Source: Chlorobiaceae bacterium (GTDB taxonomy: Bacteria > Bacteroidota > Chlorobiia > Chlorobiales > Chlorobiaceae). Taken from it: a stretch of DNA of 6,774 bases. The position numbers were made by a program, and so were the translations under genes. Under the pieces are notes generated by a model. That model made no database searches. It was not told the origin of the DNA and was given only the letters and a program-made list of their open reading frames with translations. Where the stretch lies: assembly GCA_013336025.1 (NCBI GenBank), contig JAAXUM010000098.1:1-6774 (forward strand). The letters run 5' to 3'. Positions 1 through 5,900 of this stretch are shown piece after piece (within the stretch, counting starts at the first letter, position 1; each line of letters begins with the position of its first letter).

Positions 1-288
1 CAGTTGGCGGGTTGGTCGGGGTGGGCGCGGATCGACTCCCGAGCTTGCGCCAACCGGGTCTCCAGGGACCCGCGCCAGGGAACCTCGCTCCCCGCGCGCA
101 TTGCCGAACGCATGATGCGGGGGATGCTGGCGCTCTCGTTCGCCCTGGCCGTGGAAGCCTGGGTGCGCGAGTCGAGAGGGCCGCTGTTCGGTGTGGCCGG
201 CGCGGCATTCGGCCTGACCGCGCTGACGCGCGCCATGCCGCTCTACTTCATCCCGAACAGGGGACAGGTCGAGGGCCTGTTATTTTGA
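1..288 (+). CDS. Partial small membrane protein, possibly DUF2892/YgaP-like
   Basis: The frame is open from the left edge to TGA at 286-288, so the 5' end may lie outside the window; ATG at 112 is an alternative start, with no clear ribosome site. Codons in this frame end in G or C very consistently, as in genes of high-GC bacteria, which argues that it is truly coding. The C-terminal part has two hydrophobic stretches, MMRGMLALSFALAVEAWV and GPLFGVAGAAFGLTALTR, joined by a short charged turn. The pattern of an R-rich lead-in, two membrane segments and then LTALTRAMPLYFIPNRG resembles the DUF2892/YgaP inner-membrane family, in which a CPLY motif follows the second helix. Here the cysteine position is Met, so the assignment is tentative and function is unknown. 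The last residues and the stop lie at the composition break, so the 3' end may not be native. Confidence 0.45.
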   Translation, partial: QLAGWSGWARIDSRACANRVSRDPRQGTSLPARIAERMMRGMLALSFALAVEAWVRESRGPLFGVAGAAFGLTALTRAMPLYFIPNRGQVEGLLF

Positions 289-300
289 GAGTTATGGTAA
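275..300. other. Abrupt composition boundary (possible join)
   Basis: GC content falls sharply here. The first 120 bases have 86 G or C and the ten-base blocks up to 280 stay GC-rich, whereas 281-300 has only 5 of 20 and 361-420 has 26 of 60. The GC-rich coding frame on the left stops at 288, and the sigma-factor frame on the right begins mid-protein at the same place. Both genes being cut at one point indicates a physical join: either a recombination or insertion end, or an artefact of assembly. I see no terminal inverted repeat, target duplication, tRNA or integrase that would identify an element. Confidence 0.6.
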
Positions 301-553
301 TGATTCCCTCACCAGTCGTCGTGGCATACACAACAAATCGGGGCTGAATCCTGCGGATTCGCTGCGTCTGCGATTCAACGATATGAAGTTGTCGGTATTG
401 TTATCAGAAATAGCCGGATTAAAACATCTGGAAATATCAAAAATAACTGAAACCTCTCTTGAAACCGTCAGATCATGGTTGTCTCGGGGTCGTAAATTAT
501 TTGTTAACGGAATCCTTTTTCAGGGATCATCTTTGAAAGAAATGTCCAGTTAA
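281..553 (+). pseudogene. ECF sigma factor remnant, region 4 only
   Basis: The frame runs open into TAA at 551-553 and ends in a typical sigma-70 region 4. The segment LSVLLSEIAGLKHLEIS (389-439) is followed by a helix-turn-helix, SLETVRSWLSRGRKLF (455-502), matching the usual 'EIA..L..S..TVRSRLSRGR.LL' pattern of ECF (group 4) sigma factors, where this domain reads the -35 element. Region 2, which binds core polymerase and the -10 element, is missing, as is any plausible start: the first in-frame ATG (383) lies inside region 4. About 34 residues of linker-like sequence precede the domain, back to the composition break. An ECF protein is normally 160-200 residues; about 90 remain. The remnant ends 18 bases before the glycosyltransferase start, so the two were probably co-transcribed. 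Without region 2 it should not work as a sigma factor. If the break is an assembly error, the real gene may be intact. Confidence 0.62.
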
Positions 554-571
554 AATGAGGAGTAAGTTTCA

Positions 572-1693
572 ATGAAAAAGCTTCGTATTGCCCAGATAGC
601 CCCCTTGGTAGAACGGGTTCCGCCAAAAAAATACGGGGGAACGGAAAGAGTTGTCTACCATTTGACAGAGGGGCTTGTACAAAAAGGTCATGACGTCACG
701 CTGTTTGCTTCAGGTGATTCCATAACCAGCGCAAGACTCGTGGCACCAATCAGCGAAAGCCTTCGGCTGGGAAGAAAAGTTCACACTCCGGCAATCGTAT
801 CGATGATGATGTTAGGAACGGTCTATGAAAAAATGTTGCATGAATTTGACATCATTCATTCACACCTTGAATACCTGACCCTGCCGTATGCCTACAAAAC
901 TCGAATACCTACTGTTCTGACCATGCACGGCAGGCTTGATATCGGAGATTACCGGAAAATACTCAGCAGCTATCCGGATATGGCTTATGTGTCTATCAGT
1001 GATTCCCAAAGGCTGCCGGTGCAAGATATCAACTGGGTAAAGACCATTTATCACGGCTATCCACCAGGCAGTTTCGAGTATAACGAGAATCCCGAAGACT
1101 ATTTTCTCTACCTGGGACGTTTTTCAGCGGAAAAAAAGCCGGAACAGGCTATCATGCTGGCCCGAGCCTGTAATATCCGGTTGAAAATCGCTGCAAAAGT
1201 CGATCCGAGCGACAGGGGTTACTTTGAGAAAAAAATAAGGCCGCTTCTTGATCATCCGCTGATCGAGTATGTCGGCGAAGTAGATGACCGGCGCAAGGTG
1301 GAGCTGCTGAAAAACGCAAAAGCGCTGCTCAATACCATAGACTGGCCGGAACCGTTCGGTCTTGTGATGATTGAGGCGCTGGCATGCGGAACTCCGGTTA
1401 TTGTTCGGGGATGCGGATCAGCTCCCGAGGTGATTGAACATGGTAAAACAGGATTCATTTGTAACACCCGACTCGACTTTATCAACGCCATTCATAATGT
1501 TGAACAGCTATCCAGAAAAGTTTGTCGAGAAGAATTTGAACGACGTTTTTCGCTTGACAGCATGGTGGATAATTATGAAGAACTCTATTACAGTCTGCTG
1601 CAGAAGAAGTTGCCTGTTGAAACAAGGCAAAGCAAGGCATTGCAGCTCTGGTCGGCTCCGTTAAAACAGAACAGAGTAATCGTATCAGGTTAG
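572..1693 (+). CDS. GT4-family glycosyltransferase
   Basis: This 373-residue protein has the GT-B two-domain layout of GT4 retaining glycosyltransferases, which move a sugar from a nucleotide-activated donor to a glycan, lipid or small acceptor in the cytoplasm or at the inner face of the membrane. The N-terminal acceptor domain starts with RIAQIAPLVERVPPKKYGGTER, with the glycine pair at G22-G23, and includes the FDIIHSH and TMHGRLD segments. The C-terminal donor domain starts near YLGRFSAEKKPEQA (180-193) and carries the family's E-x7-E motif in EPFGLVMIEALACGTPVI (E260 and E268). GAGGAG at 557-562, nine bases before ATG 572, fixes the start. Length is normal and there is no signal peptide or membrane helix. 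The last ~30 residues are a variable basic tail. Placement after a sigma-factor remnant suggests a role in envelope or exopolysaccharide synthesis, but donor and acceptor cannot be read from sequence. Confidence 0.9.
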   Translation: MKKLRIAQIAPLVERVPPKKYGGTERVVYHLTEGLVQKGHDVTLFASGDSITSARLVAPISESLRLGRKVHTPAIVSMMMLGTVYEKMLHEFDIIHSHLEYLTLPYAYKTRIPTVLTMHGRLDIGDYRKILSSYPDMAYVSISDSQRLPVQDINWVKTIYHGYPPGSFEYNENPEDYFLYLGRFSAEKKPEQAIMLARACNIRLKIAAKVDPSDRGYFEKKIRPLLDHPLIEYVGEVDDRRKVELLKNAKALLNTIDWPEPFGLVMIEALACGTPVIVRGCGSAPEVIEHGKTGFICNTRLDFINAIHNVEQLSRKVCREEFERRFSLDSMVDNYEELYYSLLQKKLPVETRQSKALQLWSAPLKQNRVIVSG

Positions 1694-1759
1694 AAGCAGC
1701 ATTGTTTTTGAAATGATGGATGAGCACAACTGCTGACTGATGCGGAGAGTGTTCACTGT

Positions 1760-1783
1760 CACTGCGATGCTCAGGTGTTTTTT
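1760..1783 (+). terminator. Weak rho-independent terminator candidate after the glycosyltransferase
   Basis: CACTG (1760-1764) can pair with CAGGTG (1772-1777) if one G is bulged, around a seven-base loop, and six T residues follow directly (1778-1783). The stem is only five pairs, so strength is doubtful. The site lies about 70 bases after the glycosyltransferase stop, a sensible place for its operon to end. Confidence 0.28.
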
Positions 1784-1834
1784 ATCGGGTGAAGCGGCAT
1801 TCTGTTTTATTAGAGATGCCCGCATTTTTCCCCT

Positions 1835-1872
1835 TTGACAGAGGAAGAAAGTTTTCGGGAATACCTGAAAAC
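1835..1872 (+). promoter_or_regulatory. Candidate promoter with overlapping inverted repeat before the lipoprotein gene
   Basis: An exact TTGACA lies at 1835-1840, 62 bases before the lipoprotein start. No good -10 hexamer sits at the usual distance: the best is GGGAAT at 1857-1862, matching only its last three bases. The area where a -10 would be expected is covered by an inverted repeat, GTTTTCGGG (1851-1859), loop AATA, CCTGAAAAC (1864-1872); it pairs along nine positions with one G-T wobble. This could be a repressor site over the promoter or a hairpin in the 5' leader. The sequence alone does not decide. Confidence 0.3.
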
Positions 1873-1901
1873 TTTGAGTTTAATCGTAAATGGAGAGTAT
1901 T

Positions 1902-2066
1902 ATGAGGAATATAGTTTTTGCTGCGCTTCTCTTTCTTGTAAGCGGTTGTGCGACATACCGGCATGATCATGACAGAGATAACCGGAACAAGCCTCGTCAT
2001 GAAGAAAGAAAAGACGCTGATGACCGACGCGACAATGATAACAACAGACCTCCATATAATCGTTAG
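1902..2066 (+). CDS. Small outer-envelope lipoprotein, charged, function unknown
   Basis: ATG 1902 opens a 54-residue frame ending at TAG 2064-2066. GGAGAG at 1892-1897 is a good ribosome site at the right distance. The protein begins MRNIVFAALLFLVSGC: a short basic start, a hydrophobic core, and a lipobox V-S-G-C with the lipidated cysteine at residue 16. Lgt and LspA would process it to a mature 38-residue lipoprotein. Residue +2 is Ala, so under the Asp-at-+2 rule known from enterobacteria nothing marks it for inner-membrane retention. The mature part is extremely polar, rich in Arg, Asp, Asn and His (CATYRHDHDRDNRNKPRH...), ends in RPPYNR, and shows no known domain. Small lipoproteins of this kind are common and mostly uncharacterised. 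It appears to be a single-gene unit, with its own promoter candidate upstream and a terminator-like hairpin over its stop. I cannot assign a function. Confidence 0.72.
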   Translation: MRNIVFAALLFLVSGCATYRHDHDRDNRNKPRHEERKDADDRRDNDNNRPPYNR

Positions 2067-2082
2067 GGTTCTGTTTGTTTTT
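2043..2082 (+). terminator. Terminator-like hairpin over the lipoprotein stop codon
   Basis: AACAGACC (2043-2050) pairs with GGTTCTGTT (2067-2075) along eight positions with a single bulged T, around a 16-base loop. The T-rich run TGTTTTT (2076-2082) follows. The left arm is inside the last codons of the lipoprotein and the stop codon is in the loop. The stem is AT-rich and the loop long, so termination would be moderate, but placement and T-tract fit a rho-independent terminator. Confidence 0.42.
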
Positions 2083-2198
2083 ATCCCTGTTTAAAGCGTT
2101 CATCTCTTGGGTATTGCAAACTGCCGGAAAGGCGGGTTCGTGGTGCCCTGTCAGGTATTCGGCTTGCTTTTTTGGGATAAATGATTGTATCATCAGGT

Positions 2199-2221
2199 TA
2201 TAATGGATCCGGATAATCCGG
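2199..2221 (+). promoter_or_regulatory. Candidate -10 box with palindromic operator
   Basis: TATAAT at 2199-2204 matches the sigma-70 -10 consensus exactly. Five bases further on is the palindrome CCGGATAATCCGG (2209-2221), six-base arms around a central A. A transcript from this -10 would start near 2211, which puts the palindrome over the start site, a common place for a repressor operator. The weak point is the -35: TTGGGA (2172-2177) is 21 bases away and GGATAA (2175-2180) is a poor match at 18. No gene follows directly, so any transcript would be a leader or a small RNA. Confidence 0.32.
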
Positions 2222-2248
2222 CAGATGCTGAATCGTCTGAACATAAAA

Positions 2249-2458
2249 TCAGATTCGGGTGATTCTGTCCGGTGAGCCCGACATGTTGTAACGGTATCGC
2301 ATGTCGGGCGCCGAAGATGGATTATCAGAATTTTGACGAAATGCATGACGTCGGTTGGTTGCTTTATCTCCTGCTGAGGTATTGCCTGAAACCGGATTTG
2401 TTTCTCTATACACGGCTTTTGTCAGTCGTCCTGCCGCTATACTTTGTTTAATCAGCAT
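2249..2458 (-). CDS. Doubtful small hypothetical protein
   Basis: ATG (complement of 2456-2458) opens a 69-residue frame ending at the complement of 2249-2251. The frame is in fact open back to 2572, about 107 codons, without another standard start. First codon positions are noticeably purine-rich, as in real genes, and the product is hydrophilic (MLIKQSIAAGRLTKAVYR...). Against it, the AAAGGA before the ATG is too close for a normal ribosome site, the C-terminus runs through the 2276-2309 inverted repeat, and I recognise no family. It may be chance or a decayed gene. Confidence 0.2.
   Translation of the reverse strand: MLIKQSIAAGRLTKAVYRETNPVSGNTSAGDKATNRRHAFRQNSDNPSSAPDMRYRYNMSGSPDRITRI
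2276..2309. repeat. Perfect 10-bp inverted repeat (stem-loop)
   Basis: GCCCGACATG (2276-2285) and CATGTCGGGC (2300-2309) are exact reverse complements, separated by 14 bases. A GC-rich ten-pair stem would be stable in RNA. Neither strand has a T-run next to it, so it is not an ordinary rho-independent terminator. It could be the core of a small RNA starting near 2211, a leader hairpin, a dyad for a DNA-binding protein, or one copy of a dispersed palindromic repeat. Confidence 0.6.
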
Positions 2459-2813
2459 ATCCTTTGACTGTTCCTCTCCGTTTTTTCGAGACGAGAGCTG
2501 CTTTGCCGATGTTTCAATTCTGCTTTCGGCATGCTCGTCGCTGCACAGATGCAGAAACGGGCCAAGAGGTGTTCAATACCTTCAAGAGCTTACTCATCTC
2601 GCCATTCGATTCGGGTTTTCGATGATATCAGGGCTTCAAGCAGTGATTGTTATGGAACCGATGTATCTTCTGCAGCCTGTTGCTGATTTTATTACGTTTT
2701 TGATTTGAGGGGCAGACAGATTCTTCGTTTTTTATATTTGCATGAAGCGTTGTTTTTTGCCTGATTAGACAATAATTGCACTGTAATGGTTAAGGGTAGT
2801 TCTGGTTATTTGA

Positions 2814-2951
2814 TCAAGGATTCGTCTGTTTTGTTGCTCCCCGCAGGTCGGGTTTCCGTTCGTTTCTGCTCAAAACGCTCACGATAAAAAATTTCGGCGC
2901 CATTACGAGAAGTTTCCTGATATTTCCGAGTTACATCATATCATGATATGA
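2814..2951 (+). other. Start-less open frame coupled to sbcC by an ATGA overlap
   Basis: After TGA at 2811-2813 the frame is open for 45 codons and closes with TGA at 2949-2951, overlapping the sbcC start codon (2948-2950) as ATGA. The last residues read AQNAHDKKFRRHYEKFPDIS and then ELHHIMI, which looks like an ordinary soluble protein tail. There is no ATG, GTG or TTG before the penultimate codons. Two readings are possible: the 3' remnant of a lost gene that was once coupled to sbcC, or a chance frame. The lack of a ribosome site for sbcC makes former coupling attractive. Confidence 0.25.
2936..2951. repeat. 16-bp perfect palindrome containing the sbcC start codon
   Basis: TCATATCATGATATGA reads identically on both strands and includes the ATG at 2948-2950. 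It could act as an operator that blocks the start of the gene, or as a short hairpin over the start codon in mRNA, although a palindrome without a loop forms a weak hairpin in RNA. Chance in an AT-rich stretch remains possible. Confidence 0.55.
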
Positions 2952-5900
2952 AAATTCTCTCTCTGCGGTTTAAAAACCTGAACTCTCTTGTCGGAGAGTG
3001 GTTTATCGATTTTACCGCTCCGGACTATAGAGCGGACGGGATTTTTGCGATTACCGGACCGACCGGTTCGGGCAAGAGTACCATTCTCGATGCCGTTTCG
3101 CTTGCCCTGTATGGGCAGACCCCCCGGCTTGAAAAAGTCAATTCGAGCACCAATGAGATCATGTCGCGTCATACCGGGGAGTGTTTTGCCGAGGTGGTGT
3201 TTGAAACCGGAACAGGTCGGTACCGGTGCTACTGGTACCAGCACCGTGCCCGCAGACACCCGCTGGGGGTATTGCAAACTCAGAAACATGAGATTGCCGA
3301 TGTCATAACCGGCAGAGTCATCGAAACGAAACTGCAGGATACCCTTCTGGCGGTTATAGAGCGGACAGGGATGGATTTTGAACAGTTCACCCGTTCCATG
3401 CTTCTTGCCCAGGGGGGATTTGCTGTTTTTCTTCAGTCTCCTCCCGATGAGCGGGCTCCGGTACTTGAACAGATCACCGGTACGGCGATCTATTCAGCAA
3501 TATCTGTAAAGGTGCATGAGCGCAACCGTGCTGAGCAGCAGCAACTTGAGGCGATTAGGGTTGAGTGCTCCGGAATCACCCTGCTTGACGATGATTCGCT
3601 TAAGGCAGCGAAGGCGGAGCTTCAGGCAAAGCTGGATGAAGAGGCGGGAATAATCAATCGACAGAGTGACGCTGAAGCCGCATTGCGATGGCTTCGTCAG
3701 ATTCTTGTGATGAAGGGTGAGCTTGCCGACATGGAGGATGATTTTGAAAAGCTTGAGTTCAGTGATGAAAATTTTTCTGTTGATCGGGAACGGATGGAGC
3801 TGGGCCGGCGTGCAGCAGGGTTTGAATCTCTCTATCAGAACATCAGGCAGCAGCAGGAGCTGCTGGAACGGGAGTTACGGGAGAAATCATCTTCTGAACT
3901 GGAGCTGGAGCGATATAAAACGGTTTCAGCAGAACACTCGGAGGAATTTCGCGAAGCTGAAGAGAGATTGCGGATTTTTAAAGAACAGGAAAAAGAACTC
4001 TCTGTGGTTGTTCGCGAGGTCAGAGCACTTGATATCCGGATATCAGGAAAGCGTGAACAGTGCAATGAACTGGCAGGCGAGATTAAGGTGCTCAGTGAAA
4101 AAATTTCAGCTTCGGATAGCATAATAAGCGGGATAGAGAGAGAAATACTGCAGGAGAGAACAAATGCTGAGGATTCGGAGATCTATCTTGCTGAACATGA
4201 ACCCGACAGCAGACTTGCCGCTTCGCTGAGCGGCATTGAAGCACTGGTAGTCCAGTATGAAGAAGCGCAGGCAGAGGAACATGAGGGAGGAGTATTGCTT
4301 GAAGAGCGGCGAAAACAGCTTGAAAATGCCGGAACGCTTCTTCTGAAATATCAGCCCGAAACCGTAAGGGCAAGAGAGGCTTTCGATCAATGCCGTCTGG
4401 TGTTGCAAGAGCTTTCGGCGACTCTTGCTTCGCTGCTTCCAGGAACGGACATATCGAAACTGCGCATAGCGGTTCAGGCTATGGAAGAGCGTTCGAGAAA
4501 TCTTGAAACGCTTTCTGCACGAATTGACGCTGCGGCAGAGAGAGAAGAACGAATCGACACGCTTACGAAAGCTCTTCCTGTTATCGATATGGAGCAATCA
4601 AGAGCTGCGGGAGAGATAGAGCGGCTTGTTCTGCTTCAGGAGAAGGCTGAACAGCTTGTTGAAGCGCTTCAACGGGAGGCGGAACTTTACCTGAAAATCC
4701 GGTCGCTTGAGGATGAGCGGAAAGTGCTGCTGGACGGCTCCCCCTGTCCTCTCTGCGGATCGGTTCATCATCCCTGGGTTGATGGAGCTGCGCCGGAAAC
4801 CTCCGCTGAGGGGGAGAATCTCCGACTTGCCAAAGCATCGGTGCAGGATATTTCTGAAAAGATTACGGCATTGCGGATTGAGGCTGCCGGCGCAGTCAAG
4901 GACAGGGAGCACCATGAAGAGCAGATCACAGCATTGCAGATACTTCTATCGGAGGAACGTGTTGTCTGCCGGGATCTTGCCATTCAGCTTGATGTTGCCG
5001 GTGAATTAAGCCCTGAAGAGATATCGCGGCTTCTTTCCGATGCTTTTCGCGCGAATGGGAGAGAGGCAGAGCGGCTTGCAGAGGCAGAGCGCCTTGAAAG
5101 ACAACAGGCGCTTGCTGAATCGGAGATGCAGAGGTTGCATCAGCTCTACACTGAAGCTGTACGAGCGGAGGAGAGAGCCGAGTATGAGGTGAAAACTGCT
5201 GGAGTGGAGGTTGATATGGCTATGGATGCTCAGCGTAAAATCATGGAGCGGAAAGCCGCAATTCGGGAGAGTCTCAAAAGGGAATATGACGGATATGGTA
5301 TCGTTCCTGAAAAGGCTCGATCTTGCCGCGATGTCCTGCTTTTACTGCGCTCCCGACTTGAACGGTGGCAACTGGCAAATGAGCGCAGAGCCTCTGCATA
5401 CCAGCGTATTGAAATTCTGGAAGGGAATCTCAACGTACAGCAGGAGCTGCTTTTAACGAGAAAAGGGGAGCATGCTGAAAAGGAGTTGCTTCATCGTGCC
5501 GGAAAATCCGAGTTCGAGGCACTCAATGAGCTTCGCTTTGTACGGTTCGGAGAAAAAAATCCTGATGAGGAGGAGCTTCGTTTTGCAGAGATGCTCAATC
5601 GCTCAGAGGTTGCTCTTGATGGAGCCCGACGGACGCTTGAAGAGACCTCAACGCAGATCCTTAAATTTTCCACAAGGATTGCCATGCTTGCCGCCTCATC
5701 AACAGAAAGAGCCAGGGAGATCGGTGAAAAAGAGTCTCTTTTGCTTCAGGAACTGGTTGACAGCGGTTTTGAGAGTATGGAGAGTTTTGTTTTATCACGG
5801 CTTGATCGTGAGGAGCTCGAACAGCTTGAACAGCGTGAAAAGGATCTTGCCGCACGTCGGCTTGAACTTGAAACACTGAGGGGCGAACGACAGAACAAGC

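Larger units (their letters stand above)
2083..2947. other. Gene-poor stretch before sbcC
   Basis: About 865 bases hold no gene that I can support with a start, ribosome site and recognisable product together. What is visible is an exact TATAAT with an adjoining 13-base palindrome (2199-2221), a perfect 10-bp inverted repeat (2276-2309), a long open frame on the minus strand (2249-2572), and a start-less open frame running into sbcC (2814-2951). T-rich tracts occur around 2725-2760. The stretch could be a decayed gene region, a non-coding RNA locus, or a long regulatory leader. No tRNA, CRISPR repeats or transposase fragments were seen. Confidence 0.5.

Noticed and set aside
346..360. Inverted repeat GAATCC-TGC-GGATTC near the composition break
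   Set aside because: It lies in the sigma-remnant reading frame, has only six-base arms, and shows no matching copy at another place that would make it an element end.
689..696. TGACGTCA palindrome, with similar motifs near 2346 and 6760-6770
   Set aside because: It is a short eight-base motif, once inside a coding gene; the copies differ in form and have no common position relative to genes.
2109..2122. 14-base direct repeat GGGTATTGCAAACT, also at 3267-3280 inside sbcC
   Set aside because: One exact 14-mer in a window of this size is within the range of chance, and no flanking similarity extends it.
1900..2346. 148-codon minus-strand open frame
   Set aside because: It lies antisense to the well-supported lipoprotein gene and its His/Cys/Arg-rich product resembles no family.
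2355..2708. 117-codon plus-strand open frame starting at TTG
   Set aside because: It has no ribosome site, a rare start codon, Cys/Ser/Phe-rich composition as expected of antisense reading, and it conflicts with a minus-strand frame that looks slightly more coding-like.
2786..2887. 33-codon frame from ATG 2786
   Set aside because: It has no ribosome site and no recognisable features, and ends well short of sbcC.
2869..2946. Plus-strand frame reading LKTLTIKNFGAI, like the N-terminus of an SbcC/RecN-type ATPase
   Set aside because: It stops at 2944-2946 without a P-loop and has no start. The similarity covers about 12 residues and is probably chance, although a partial duplication of the sbcC start was considered.
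2709..2947. Promoter search before sbcC (TTGCCT at 2757 with TGTAAT at 2782)
   Set aside because: The spacing of 19 bases is too long and the match is modest. No other pair of boxes is better, so no promoter is called.
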